Below, piece after piece: positions 16,309-25,011 of a stretch of 64,000 bases of DNA. The stretch covers positions 2,170,001 to 2,234,000 of the forward strand of contig NZ_CP035807.1 of assembly GCF_008329945.1 (NCBI RefSeq). Direction: 5' to 3'. Each line of letters starts with the position of its first letter. Positions within the stretch are counted from its first letter, which is position 1. The DNA comes from Thiospirochaeta perfilievii. Lineage in GTDB: Bacteria > Spirochaetota > Spirochaetia > DSM-2461. The notes beneath the pieces are model-generated. The model worked only from the letters and a program-made list of their open reading frames with translations. It was not told the DNA's origin and ran no database searches. A program made the translations under genes and the position numbers.

Positions 16309-17111
16309 TCCCTCTGTTTCTGGCTCTTTGATGTTAAAATTAGGGCTATAAGGGTAAAGATATATGGGGATGCTAGAATTAGATCCGAAGGTATATCTTG
16401 ACTCTGTCCAAAATTTGATAACATCTGAGTAACTGAAAAGAGTATACAACCTAAAAGAATTCCTATGGGATTTTTTCTTCCTAAATAAATAATAACAAGG
16501 GATATCCAACCTCTGCCGGCACTTATATTAGGGATAAAACTTCGTAACTCCATTCCTAAAAAAATACCTGCAATCCCTGAAAATAGACCTGAAACAATAA
16601 CAGCTGTAGTCCTGTAGAAATCTGGATTAATATTTGAATAGATAAGTGTCTTTTTACTTAAACCTCGAACCTTTAATCTTAATCCAAACCTAGTATGTTT
16701 CATTATGAATATTGTTAAAAATGGAATTAATAGGGATAGAAGTATTATTGAGTTCGTATCAAATTCTCTACTATTTTCTAGAAGTATAACACCCTTTGTT
16801 CTAAATATCTTATATGCTAGAGCTGATATTATTCCAAAAAAACCCATATTAACTGCTAATCCTGTAATTATAGGATTAGCCTTAAGTTTAATTGTTAAGA
16901 ACCCATGTAAAAATCCTAATACAGTAATTATAGATAGGGCTAGAAATACTCCTAAATAGAAGGAGCCAGTTACCTTTGTTATAGTAATAAAGAGGAAGGC
17001 TCCCATAGTCATATAACCCTCAATAGCTACGTTTGTAGTGCCTGAGTACTCTGTATATAGTCCTCCTATAGACGCTAGGAGAAATGGGGCCATTGTTTGT
17101 AGGAAGTCCAC
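16305..17111 (-). CDS. ABC transporter permease, nucleoside/BMP family (second permease)
   Basis: A 268-residue membrane protein with eight or nine hydrophobic helices. The opening FLLASIGGLYTEYSGTTNVAIEGYMTMGAF, given here in part only, is the conserved start of YufQ/RbsC-like permeases of the BMP-type nucleoside uptake systems: the EGYM/EG-MLMGAF motif is the diagnostic part. The gene is last of four on the minus strand (binding protein, ATPase, permease, permease), with its start overlapping the previous stop by 1 nt. Homologous systems import purine nucleosides or related ribosides. The exact substrate here is not determinable from sequence. Confidence 0.88.
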   Translation of the reverse strand: MDFLQTMAPFLLASIGGLYTEYSGTTNVAIEGYMTMGAFLFITITKVTGSFYLGVFLALSIITVLGFLHGFLTIKLKANPIITGLAVNMGFFGIISALAYKIFRTKGVILLENSREFDTNSIILLSLLIPFLTIFIMKHTRFGLRLKVRGLSKKTLIYSNINPDFYRTTAVIVSGLFSGIAGIFLGMELRSFIPNISAGRGWISLVIIYLGRKNPIGILLGCILFSVTQMLSNFGQSQDIPSDLILASPYIFTLIALILTSKSQKQRD

Positions 17112-18133
17112 TATTCAATACCTCTTTTTATAAATTTATCTTTTATTAATCTTGAAGATATAACAAAAAATAGAACACTTTTAATAATTTGTGATAGCTC
17201 TATTGTTACGTCTGAGGTTATTGTAGCATAACTTGAACCAGCATCTAAGAATGAGTAGAATAGAGAGGAGATTATAACCATTATTGGACGGCTTCCCGCC
17301 AGTAGGGCAGATGATAAACCATTCCAGCCTAGGTTGTTATTAATTCCTACAATTACAGAGTGGTGATTACCTAAAACTAGTATAACCCCTGCTGCTCCAT
17401 GGAGTACTCCACTTATAGTTAATCCCGCAACCCTATAGTTTAAGCTTTTTATACCCATTGATTCCGCAAAAACTCTATTTTTACCAGAAATGGTAAATTC
17501 GTAACCCCAAAGGGTGTTTTTTAAGTATAGAGATATAATTATAACTAATATTAGTGCTATTAAGAAACCTGCTGATAGAGCTGATGGCTCTAGTATTTTA
17601 GGAAGATAATAGGATTTATTAATTTTTGAGGTTGTAAGAATATTACTCCCCTCCATTAAAAAAGGTCCAGTTACAAAGTAGTTGCATATATGAATTATAG
17701 TCATTGAGAGTAGGTATGTTGATATAAGACTATTAACCCTGTATTTTATCTCTAACCAAGCTGATATCCAGGTTAATATCCCTGATGTAAAAAGGGCTAC
17801 AATAATTATAAATGGAAGAGTAAAAACTCCTATAGTATTATTTAGGTATATCGATAGAATACCTGTAATTGTAGCTCCTAGATAGACCTGACCCTCTCCT
17901 CCTAAGTTAAAACTGTTGGATTTTAATGCAATAAATGCTCCTAGGGAGGTTAGCATAAGTGGAGCCGCATTATTTAACATATTTCCAAAACTGTAGACAT
18001 TAGAGAATGGCCCGGTTACAAATGCATAAAATGATAATATTGGGTTGCTGCTTAATATAAGAATCAGAAGTGCAGATGGAACAATAGTTAATATTATAAT
18101 TATTATTACAGGGTGTTTAAATATTTTATTCAT
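17111..18133 (-). CDS. ABC transporter permease, nucleoside/BMP family (first permease)
   Basis: A 340-residue inner-membrane protein with about nine to ten hydrophobic helices, of the YufP type. The conserved motifs are NAAPLMLTSLGAFIALKSNSFNLGGEGQ (cited only as family landmark, residues about 49-76) with the FNLGGEGQ element, and GWNGLSSALLAGSRP near residue 275, which matches the cytoplasmic coupling loop. It overlaps the ATPase gene by 8 nt and is followed directly by the second permease. Two different permease subunits per transporter are normal for this family. Confidence 0.88.
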   Translation of the reverse strand: MNKIFKHPVIIIIILTIVPSALLILILSSNPILSFYAFVTGPFSNVYSFGNMLNNAAPLMLTSLGAFIALKSNSFNLGGEGQVYLGATITGILSIYLNNTIGVFTLPFIIIVALFTSGILTWISAWLEIKYRVNSLISTYLLSMTIIHICNYFVTGPFLMEGSNILTTSKINKSYYLPKILEPSALSAGFLIALILVIIISLYLKNTLWGYEFTISGKNRVFAESMGIKSLNYRVAGLTISGVLHGAAGVILVLGNHHSVIVGINNNLGWNGLSSALLAGSRPIMVIISSLFYSFLDAGSSYATITSDVTIELSQIIKSVLFFVISSRLIKDKFIKRGIE

Positions 18134-19496
18134 GGGTAATTCCTGAGGATAGTCTCCCTATTAATTCAGGTGTACAGTTTTTATCATTTTTAAGCTCTTT
18201 TATTACTTCACCTTTATACATAACAAATACTCTATTGGACAGTTTTAGAATTTCATCTACATCGGAGGAGAGTAGTAAAATCCCTCTGTCCCTCTGTTTT
18301 AAACTCTTTATATCCCGATATATATTGTTTGAACTCTCTAAATCTATTCCCCATGTTGGACTACACAGTATTAGTATTTTAGGGTCCTGTTCTAATACAC
18401 GGGCTAAAACACTCTTTTGTAGATTGCCCCCGCTTAGAGTTCCTGTTTGAGCATTGATAGAACCCTTTATATTATACTTATCTATTAGTTTTCTAGAGAA
18501 TGAATCAATTTTCTTAGAGTTTAGAACTCCGTGTTTTGAAAAAGATTTTCTATCCTTTGCAATTAGGGTTTCCTTAAGTTTGGAGTTTAGTTCAACCCCC
18601 TTTGTTAATCTGTCAGAAGGTACATAACCTATATTGTTTAAACCTAGGCTCATTTTTTCTAGACCCTCTTCCAATCTATGAAGGCCACAATCTCCGTAAC
18701 CAGTTATTCCAATAATCTCCCTTTCGTGCACCGTCACGTCAACATTGTCTACTATAAATTCAAATAGAGGTTCACCCTGGGGGTTTGTTGTATCGATAAT
18801 TGTTTTTATTATATCAGTACCACTCATATGTCTAGATATATCATTAAGGTTAACACTTTTTGTATTTACAGTCTCTATAAACTTACCCTTTCTCATTATT
18901 GTAAATCTATCTGAAATAGACGAGATGTCTTTTATTTTGTGGGAGATTATAATTATAGTTTTCCCATTTCTTTTTAGGGAAAGTATAGTTTTTCTAAGTT
19001 TTTGTGCTTCTATCTCGCTTAGGGCTGAGGTTGGTTCATCAAAAATAAGTATATCTGAGTTATTAAATATAACTTTTATTATTTCTACTAACTGCTTCTG
19101 ACCAATTGATAGGTCTCGGACCTTTTGGTCCACATCTAGATAAAAACCGTATATAGTTAGAATCTCTTCTAATCTTTTTTTCCCCTTCTCTCTATCTAAT
19201 AAAAAACCAAAATGTGTTGGTTCAACCCCAATTATAATGTTGTCTAAAATTGTGAGTTCTTCTATAAGTCTAAAATGTTGGGAGACCATTCCTGTTTTTC
19301 CAGAAATAGTTATCTCCCCTGAATCACACTTCTCTATGTTGTGAAGAATTTTCATAAGGGTTGATTTCCCTGCACCATTCTCCCCAACTATAGCGTGTAT
19401 CTCTCCTTCTTCAACCTCTATATGCATCTTATCTAGAGCAAGGGTATTATTTACAGAGAAGTACTTAGAAATGTTATTCATTGTTATTATATTCAT
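18126..19496 (-). CDS. ABC transporter ATPase with two ABC domains, nucleoside/simple-sugar family
   Basis: A 456-residue tandem ATPase, somewhat shorter than the usual 500. The first ABC domain is canonical: Walker A GENGAGKST (about 38-46), Q-loop SQHFRL, signature LSIGQKQ and Walker B ILIFDEPTSAL. The second domain has a degenerate Walker A (GYGDCGLHRL, without GKS/T), a good signature LSGGNLQK and a degenerate Walker B ILILCSPTWGID. A weakened second site is common in this family, but loss of the Walker B acidic residues is more marked than usual. It overlaps the downstream permease gene by 8 nt and abuts the binding-protein gene. It energises uptake of the ligand delivered by the neighbouring BMP protein. 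Confidence 0.9.
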   Translation of the reverse strand: MNIITMNNISKYFSVNNTLALDKMHIEVEEGEIHAIVGENGAGKSTLMKILHNIEKCDSGEITISGKTGMVSQHFRLIEELTILDNIIIGVEPTHFGFLLDREKGKKRLEEILTIYGFYLDVDQKVRDLSIGQKQLVEIIKVIFNNSDILIFDEPTSALSEIEAQKLRKTILSLKRNGKTIIIISHKIKDISSISDRFTIMRKGKFIETVNTKSVNLNDISRHMSGTDIIKTIIDTTNPQGEPLFEFIVDNVDVTVHEREIIGITGYGDCGLHRLEEGLEKMSLGLNNIGYVPSDRLTKGVELNSKLKETLIAKDRKSFSKHGVLNSKKIDSFSRKLIDKYNIKGSINAQTGTLSGGNLQKSVLARVLEQDPKILILCSPTWGIDLESSNNIYRDIKSLKQRDRGILLLSSDVDEILKLSNRVFVMYKGEVIKELKNDKNCTPELIGRLSSGITHE

Positions 19497-20479
19497 TATT
19501 TTTTTATGTTTTCTACTACTTTGCTCATTTTATCTTTAATATCCTGTGGTACGTATTTCTGATACAGTGGGTCATCTTGGATAAAATCTATGTAACCATC
19601 CCGTGCAGAAAATTGATCCGCATTACCAAAAATAAGATCTCCATTTATAAAGTCGGTTACTAATTTATATGTGAGCTGTTTTTGCTTGATCACAGTACTA
19701 CCAAGAATTGTGCCAGGTGCCTTGTTATATCCATTGCTGTCAAAATGAATAATATATTTACCCATATCTTGTGCTTTGCTTATAACCCCTTGAGTTGCCC
19801 CTCCTGATATTGATAAAAAGACATCTACACCCTCATTTATCATAATTGAAGTAAGTTCTGAAGCCTTAGTAGCATCCCACCAGTTTCCAACCACTCTTAG
19901 ATCCACTGTAATATCTTTATCAACATCAGCTAGACCTTTTTTAAAACCTGGGATTAGAACGTTGTCTAATACTGGGTAGTGGTAGGCTACTATTAATCCT
20001 ACTTTTTTATCTGGATTTGCACCTTCTAGCTTACTTAGTGTTATTAACCCTGCTAAATATCCAGCCATATAGGCTTGATCAAACTGTTTATACTCTGCGG
20101 TATAGATATTTTTAGAACCTTCTATATTTCCATCTAGGCATAGAAACTTCTGGGTAGGAAAACTTTCAGAAACCTCTAACATGATTTGGGGCATTGAGGG
20201 GTTAGAGCTAACAATAAGATCATACATCCCTGTCGCTGAAATCTCTTTGATTTTTTCAGGCCAACTCGCAGCATCAAATCCACCCTCAATAGTTTTTACA
20301 CCTAGTCCATGCTCCTCTGCTGCCTGCCTAACACCTGCATCTAAATCTTCATAAATTGGACTTCCTGCCATAACTCCTGGAATAAAAACTGCTATCTGTT
20401 TTATTCCACCCTCACTATCTGTTTTTGAAAAGATAGGAGTAACTAATAAAATCATTAAAATAATTGCTATTTTTTTCAT
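19496..20479 (-). CDS. BMP-family (PnrA-like) substrate-binding protein
   Basis: A 327-residue periplasmic binding protein of the BMP/Med/PnrA family: FIPGVMAGSPIYEDLDAG at the start, GGFDAASWPEKI, SNPSMPQIM, and IISG-type segments SISGGATQGVISKA all fit. In Treponema the relative PnrA (TmpC) binds purine nucleosides. The N terminus is a signal peptide (MKKIAIILMILLVTPIFS), but no lipobox Cys follows, which is unusual because most spirochaete members are lipoproteins; it may be freely periplasmic. The ATG has AGAGG upstream. It heads the transporter operon and is divergent from the FGGY kinase gene, so the kinase may phosphorylate an imported sugar or nucleoside; that link is inference. Confidence 0.9.
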   Translation of the reverse strand: MKKIAIILMILLVTPIFSKTDSEGGIKQIAVFIPGVMAGSPIYEDLDAGVRQAAEEHGLGVKTIEGGFDAASWPEKIKEISATGMYDLIVSSNPSMPQIMLEVSESFPTQKFLCLDGNIEGSKNIYTAEYKQFDQAYMAGYLAGLITLSKLEGANPDKKVGLIVAYHYPVLDNVLIPGFKKGLADVDKDITVDLRVVGNWWDATKASELTSIMINEGVDVFLSISGGATQGVISKAQDMGKYIIHFDSNGYNKAPGTILGSTVIKQKQLTYKLVTDFINGDLIFGNADQFSARDGYIDFIQDDPLYQKYVPQDIKDKMSKVVENIKK

Positions 20480-20531
20480 AAAACCTCTTAAAATAATATA
20501 TTGCTTTTACATTAGAAAGTCTATGATGTGG

Positions 20532-20560
20532 TTGAAATCCTTACCAACAAGTGGGATAAT
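20532..20560 (+). promoter_or_regulatory. Promoter of the FGGY kinase gene, predicted leaderless
   Basis: TTGAAA (20532-20537), 17-nt spacer, GATAAT (20555-20560), then 5 nt to the ATG at 20566. The match to consensus is strong. It also decides the start codon: the upstream in-frame TTG at 20560 would lie inside the -10 box. Confidence 0.55.
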
Positions 20561-20565
20561 TGCGT

Positions 20566-21693
20566 ATGATTTTAGCCGTAGATATTGGAACCACATTTTT
20601 AAAGGTTGGGATAATTGATTTTAATGGAAAAATCTCTTACTCAGAGAAGAGGGCAATTGACCTCTCTGTAGACAAAGATCTGCGGGAAGTTGACCCAACT
20701 AAATGGGTGAAGGGATTATCTAATCTTTTTCTTTCGATACCTGCAAATTTATTAGATAGTCTAACTGGTATAGTTATTAGTGGAAATGGGCCCACTTTTG
20801 TTCCTGTAGACAAAACAGGAAATTCTGCAGGTAAAGCACTTCTTTGGATCGATGATAGATCATTAACTGTTGCAGATGAGATTACAAGGCGTTTAGGCTC
20901 TCCAATCCCCCCAAACTTCTTTTTAAGTAAGGCTTTTTGGTTTAAAAAAGAGAGACCAACAGAGTATAAAAATACAATCTCATTTCTATCCTGTCCTGAG
21001 TATATCTCCTATCTGCTAACTGGCGAGAAATATACACTTCTACCCCAAGATGGCTTTATAGATCTATATTGGACAGATGATAAGATAGATAAGTTAGATC
21101 TTGACCAAAAAATGTTTCCAAAGTTTATTTCACCCTTTGAGGTTTATGGAACCCTTAGGGATAATCCTATAACCTCCGGGTTAAGAAAGGGCCTTCCTGT
21201 AATTTGTGGTGGACCAGATTTTATAATGTCGATTCTTGGAACTGGTTCAGTCTATGAGGGAGTCCTCTGTGATAGAACAGGCACTAGTGAGGGGCTTAAC
21301 TTCTGTTGTTCGGATCCAACTAGGATAGAAGGGTTAAGAACTCTTCCCCATGTAATTCCAGGGCTTTATACAATTGCTGGTTTAATTCCTAACTCAGGTG
21401 AGTATCTACTAAATGATAGACTTGATTTATTAATTGATGAGTATAAAAATAGTATTAATCTAATGGTAAAGTCCGGTCTTAAAATAAAAGAGATTAGGGT
21501 TGTTGGTGGTCATGCAGGAATAGAGAGGCTAAATATTAAAAAAGCATCTCAATTTGATATTCCTTTAAAAGTATATCCTGAGGGGTCTGACCTTGTAGGA
21601 AATGGGGTTTTAGGAAGTTTGGTTTTAGGGGTTTATCCCTCAATAGGTGAGGCTTGTTCTAGAATGGTTAAGGAGAAAGTCTGTTACAACTAA
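20566..21693 (+). CDS. FGGY-family carbohydrate kinase, short form
   Basis: The N terminus ILAVDIGTTFLKVGIIDFNG is the phosphate-1 motif of the FGGY sugar kinases (xylulokinase, gluconokinase, glycerol kinase group). ALLWIDDRS matches the substrate-domain motif of xylulokinase-like members, and VVGGHAG with GNGVLGSLVLGVYPSIGEA matches the C-terminal FGGY and adenosine region, though divergent. At 375 residues it is about 110 shorter than usual, with the loss in the middle of the protein, so activity may be altered. The substrate is unknown; divergence from a nucleoside-type transporter suggests a pentose or nucleoside-derived sugar. The 3' end overlaps the next gene by 13 nt. Confidence 0.82.
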   Translation: MILAVDIGTTFLKVGIIDFNGKISYSEKRAIDLSVDKDLREVDPTKWVKGLSNLFLSIPANLLDSLTGIVISGNGPTFVPVDKTGNSAGKALLWIDDRSLTVADEITRRLGSPIPPNFFLSKAFWFKKERPTEYKNTISFLSCPEYISYLLTGEKYTLLPQDGFIDLYWTDDKIDKLDLDQKMFPKFISPFEVYGTLRDNPITSGLRKGLPVICGGPDFIMSILGTGSVYEGVLCDRTGTSEGLNFCCSDPTRIEGLRTLPHVIPGLYTIAGLIPNSGEYLLNDRLDLLIDEYKNSINLMVKSGLKIKEIRVVGGHAGIERLNIKKASQFDIPLKVYPEGSDLVGNGVLGSLVLGVYPSIGEACSRMVKEKVCYN

Positions 21694-23297
21694 TAAAAAA
21701 ATATTTACTTCTTATTATCGTTTTATTTACCTCTTGTACATCTACTCCTCCCCCTTTAAATATTTCAAAAACATCTATTTTTGAGTATTTTAAAAGTGAC
21801 AAAATTGAGGATTGGAAAATTGGGCTGGCTGAATTAGAGAGTAGCCCTGATAAGAAGTACTTTTTATCTCTTATAGACCTATATTTTGATGACTCTTATA
21901 GGGGCATTAGATTAGAAGTTAAGGGTCTACTAACCTTATATATAGGTAGTTTTGATATAGATTATATGGAACTTATAAGTAGAGTTGATTCTATAAAGAG
22001 TGTAGAGTTATTAACTGACCTAGTTGTAGGTTTAGATGATACTGAAGTAAATTTATACTCAGTTGGACTATTTAATAATAACTCCCAATATAGGGACCTA
22101 TTTCTTCAGATGTTAGGTTCAGATATTTTAAAATATACTAATGTTGTAGAGTTATTTGACACTTTAAATAAGGAAGAGAAGTTAGGTCTTATTTTCGCTG
22201 TAGGGTTTATGAGTAATCCAAGTATAAATAACTGGTTAGTATCTGCTCTTTATAACAAGGATGATGATATCTCATCTTCTGCGGTGTTTGCACTATCAAA
22301 ACGGGGAAGTTCTGGTTATAGGCTTTTAGCGGAGAACCTCATTGATCTTTCAGATAGGATAAAGATGATTTCTTTAGACCTTTTAACCTATAATAAGGTT
22401 TATGCAGTTTATGATAAATTCCCTGAACTTCTTACTACAAAAAACGATTTAATTGCTAAGAAAATTTTCAATGTCTATAGATCTTTAGGAGAAAGAGCAG
22501 AACTTTATATATTAAATAGCTTAAAATTAGCCCACAAAGATTATCTTTTACAACTATTGGAGATTCTTGATGATTTAGAAAATAAGGATTATTTAGGTAA
22601 TATCTACTATCTTATAGATAACCCTCTAGTTCAAGGCAAAATAATTGAATTATATTTTAACAATGAGTCCGTGTATCTACTTAGAAAGATACTCTTATCC
22701 CAAGAAATAGAGGTGGTAGATATGGTAATTGACTACGCTATAAAAAATAATTCAGTCCTACTTTTTGCAAATAAACAGATTAGTGATTTAGTGCTTTCAA
22801 ATTTTCTATCTCATTACCAGACAAGTAGTGTTATAGGGTATTTTGAGAGTATCGGAATCGATAATAACTATATTGATGATTACCAGAGTTTAGAGACTAT
22901 ATATAGGGCTATTGCTGTTTTAAAGGATGTTGAAGGAAAGAATGGAGAGGTCGATTATATCTCTAAGTACTTTGAGTTTGAACAGAGTCAGGTAATTGCT
23001 CAACAGGAACTCTCTATTTTTTATAATGGAATGAAGAGTTGGCTAAAGAGTGGAAATATAGAAGACTTAGATCGCTCTTTAGCAATAAAGAGTGCAAAAA
23101 ATGCTAGTTCTGGAAGTATTGAGGATGAAAAGAGGTCTTTTGTAGACGCTTTAACAGAGGATGAGAGGTCTATTTTACTAAGTTACGAAAAATCAAAAAA
23201 AGATATATCTAGAAATTATAGAACGCTAAGCTTTAGATTAAAGTATTTTGCCCAGAAGATTATAAACGAGAGTGGTTACCAGCATTTAATAGAATAA
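21681..23297 (+). CDS. HEAT-repeat-like lipoprotein starting at CTG
   Basis: Open reading before the first ATG (21966) encodes a clear lipoprotein signal peptide: QLIKKYLLLIIVLFTSC with the lipobox FTSC. The frame is closed by a TAA at 21669-21671, and the only near-cognate start after it is CTG at 21681, 5 nt after AAGGAG (21670-21675). Starting at ATG 21966 would delete the signal peptide and about 95 residues. The full product is about 538 residues. The mature part is helical with repeated patterns of about 35-40 residues resembling HEAT or PBS-lyase repeats (for example DDDISSSAVFALSKRGSSG). Function is unknown. It overlaps the FGGY kinase gene by 13 nt and is likely co-translated with it. 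Confidence 0.8.
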   Translation: MLQLIKKYLLLIIVLFTSCTSTPPPLNISKTSIFEYFKSDKIEDWKIGLAELESSPDKKYFLSLIDLYFDDSYRGIRLEVKGLLTLYIGSFDIDYMELISRVDSIKSVELLTDLVVGLDDTEVNLYSVGLFNNNSQYRDLFLQMLGSDILKYTNVVELFDTLNKEEKLGLIFAVGFMSNPSINNWLVSALYNKDDDISSSAVFALSKRGSSGYRLLAENLIDLSDRIKMISLDLLTYNKVYAVYDKFPELLTTKNDLIAKKIFNVYRSLGERAELYILNSLKLAHKDYLLQLLEILDDLENKDYLGNIYYLIDNPLVQGKIIELYFNNESVYLLRKILLSQEIEVVDMVIDYAIKNNSVLLFANKQISDLVLSNFLSHYQTSSVIGYFESIGIDNNYIDDYQSLETIYRAIAVLKDVEGKNGEVDYISKYFEFEQSQVIAQQELSIFYNGMKSWLKSGNIEDLDRSLAIKSAKNASSGSIEDEKRSFVDALTEDERSILLSYEKSKKDISRNYRTLSFRLKYFAQKIINESGYQHLIE

Positions 23298-23302
23298 AAA
23301 AG

Positions 23303-23353
23303 CAAAAAAAACGTAATCTAAAGACTTCTAAGAAGTACAATAAGATTACGTTT
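23303..23353 (-). terminator. Rho-independent terminator of the tRNA operon
   Basis: AAACGTAATCT (23309-23319) pairs perfectly with AGATTACGTTT (23343-23353). The loop holds a second small palindrome ACTTCTAAGAAGT (23324-23336). Read on the minus strand, the stem is followed by a run of eight or so T, so it ends the tRNA transcript just 3' of the second tRNA-Asp. It may also stop the lipoprotein transcript from the other side. Confidence 0.75.
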
Positions 23354-23356
23354 ATT

Positions 23357-23430
23357 CGAGAACAACGGGGATCGAACCCGTGATCTTCGGCTTGACAGGC
23401 CGACGCGATAACCATCTTCGCTATGCTCCC
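23357..23430 (-). tRNA. tRNA-Asp (GTC), copy 2 of the operon
   Basis: Complete cloverleaf on the minus strand. The acceptor stem GGGAGCA pairs with TGTTCTC, the anticodon loop is CTGTCAA with anticodon GTC (complement of 23394-23396), and the T loop is TTCGATC. The discriminator base is G, as expected for tRNA-Asp. CCA is not encoded. It differs from the other copy by one base in the D arm (23415 versus 23534). Confidence 0.95.
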
Positions 23431-23475
23431 AATTTGTTATTAGCGCTAATTTATCTTAAAAGATAAAAAAGAGTA

Positions 23476-23549
23476 CGAGAACAACGGGGATCGAACCCGT
23501 GATCTTCGGCTTGACAGGCCGACGCGATAACCAGCTTCGCTATGCTCCC
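23476..23549 (-). tRNA. tRNA-Asp (GTC), copy 1 of the operon
   Basis: Same structure as the downstream copy, with anticodon GTC and discriminator G, and no encoded CCA. The two genes are 45 nt apart and identical except for a single D-arm base, so they come from a recent tandem duplication. Confidence 0.95.
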
Positions 23550-23566
23550 AATTAACAACCTAAGTA

Positions 23567-23639
23567 TACCCCGGAGCCGATTCGAACGGCCGGCCTATCG
23601 CTTAGGAGGCGATTGCTCTATCCCCTGAGCTACCGGGGC
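23567..23639 (-). tRNA. tRNA-Arg (CCT)
   Basis: Cloverleaf on the minus strand. Acceptor GCCCCGG pairs with CCGGGGT (last pair G-U), the anticodon loop is CTCCTAA with anticodon CCT (complement of 23604-23606), the T loop is TTCGAAT, and the discriminator is A. CCA is not encoded. It is the first gene of the three-tRNA unit. It reads AGG codons, which are common in the proteins of this window. Confidence 0.94.
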
Positions 23640-23655
23640 GCTAACAACGAAGATG

Positions 23656-23684
23656 ATATTAAAACGACTATCAAAAAGAGTCAA
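23656..23684 (-). promoter_or_regulatory. Promoter of the tRNA Arg-Asp-Asp operon
   Basis: Minus strand TTGACT (23679-23684), 17-nt spacer, TAATAT (23656-23661). The predicted start is about 10 nt before the tRNA-Arg 5' end, as is usual for tRNA units. Confidence 0.65.
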
Positions 23685-23708
23685 CACCTAAGGCATAAAA
23701 AAAAAGAA

Positions 23709-24800
23709 CTATTTATTGTAAAACCTTTTAACTCTGTGAATATTAGTTAGAATTTCATAGCTTATAGTCCCAACTTCTTCTGCTAAGCTTTCTGCATTAG
23801 GTTGATCTTTCTCTTTTCCAATTAGAGTAACCTCATCATAGAGTTTTACCTTATCATCAACTTTAACCATCATTTGATCCATGCAAATATTACCAACAAT
23901 AGGGTATAGATTCCCATTTATATATACGGTTCCAACATTAGACAGAGCCCTAAAATATCCATCAGCATATCCAACTGGAAGTGTAGCTATAATACTCTCC
24001 TCTTCTGTAATATATGTTCTTCCATAGGATATTGATGTTCCTTTTTTAACTTTTTTTAACTCTACAATTTGTGTTTTGAACTCTAAAACAGGCTCAAAAT
24101 TTAGGGTTAGCCTGTCTGTAGGCGGGTATCCGTATAAATTAATTCCGCTTCTTACAAGGTTAAATATGGATTCTGAGTTGTTAATTATTGCTCCTGAATT
24201 TGCAGCATGGAAATATTTAGGTGATATGTTAGACCCTTTTAACTGGTTTATTACCCCTTTAAATCTATCCAATTGAATATTTGTATAGTCCTGATTCTTT
24301 AGTTCTGAGGTTGAAAAATGTGTACAAAGCCCTTTAAACTTTAGATATTTTGAGTTAAAAATCCTCTTTCCCAGGTCTAGAGCATCCTCTGGAGGGCAAC
24401 CAATTCTTCCCATTCCTGTATCTACTTTCAGATGGATGTTTAGATTCTTTTTCTGATTTTCACACTGCTTTTCAAATAAAACTATGTGTTCTTTTGTACT
24501 TATTATAGGCTCTAAACCCAACCTAACGATATCCTTTATCTCTGTAGGAGTAGGTAGGGAGAAGAGTATTATTGGTCTTTTAATTCCATTTTCTATAAGT
24601 TCCAAGGCCTCGTAGATAGTAGCTACTCCAAAAAAATCACAACCAAAATCTTCTAGGCTTTTAGATACTTCAATAGCCCCGTGGCCATAGGCATCAGCCT
24701 TAACTGCAGCACAAACCGCAACGTTATTACACTGCTTTTTTATTGCTATGAAGTTATTTTTTAGATTCTCTAAATGTATTATAACCTTTGTGCTTCTCAT
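23709..24800 (-). CDS. alr: Alanine racemase
   Basis: PLP-dependent racemase making D-alanine for peptidoglycan. The PLP lysine lies in AVKADAYGHG (about residues 32-41). The catalytic tyrosine region is near residue 265 (SYGRTYITEEESIIATLPVGYADGYFRAL is the landmark, cited in part), and HLKVDTGMGRIG and NICMDQMMVKV are also family motifs. Length of 363 residues is normal. The ATG has a TAGGAG 6 nt upstream. It is a single gene, followed by a T-rich tract and then the tRNA operon in the same direction. Assignment is secure. Confidence 0.96.
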   Translation of the reverse strand: MRSTKVIIHLENLKNNFIAIKKQCNNVAVCAAVKADAYGHGAIEVSKSLEDFGCDFFGVATIYEALELIENGIKRPIILFSLPTPTEIKDIVRLGLEPIISTKEHIVLFEKQCENQKKNLNIHLKVDTGMGRIGCPPEDALDLGKRIFNSKYLKFKGLCTHFSTSELKNQDYTNIQLDRFKGVINQLKGSNISPKYFHAANSGAIINNSESIFNLVRSGINLYGYPPTDRLTLNFEPVLEFKTQIVELKKVKKGTSISYGRTYITEEESIIATLPVGYADGYFRALSNVGTVYINGNLYPIVGNICMDQMMVKVDDKVKLYDEVTLIGKEKDQPNAESLAEEVGTISYEILTNIHRVKRFYNK

Positions 24801-25011
24801 AGATTTCTCCTATAAATATTGTTATTTTCTGGAAATTATTAATATTAGTATTAAACTATTAATATGTTAAAGAATAAATACGGTTTATATTTAATATTAT
24901 TAAGGATTTTTCTCATCTCAGTGTTGGTTCAATTTATAATAGTTATTCTTCTTTTACAATTTTGAGTTATTAAGGCATAATGTATAAACTGAGTATGGAA
25001 GGTATTAATTT

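Noticed and set aside
20480-20531. Purine or other riboswitch before the nucleoside transporter
   Set aside because: The gap is under 90 nt and shows no three-way junction or conserved loop motifs.
20560-20566. TTG at 20560 as the start of the FGGY kinase
   Set aside because: It lies within the GATAAT -10 box; ATG 20566 fits the leaderless pattern and starts right at the conserved first strand.
23357-23639. tRNA cluster as an integration site with attachment repeats
   Set aside because: The duplicated sequence is a full tRNA-Asp copy with shared spacer bases only at the 5' side, and no integrase or phage gene is nearby.
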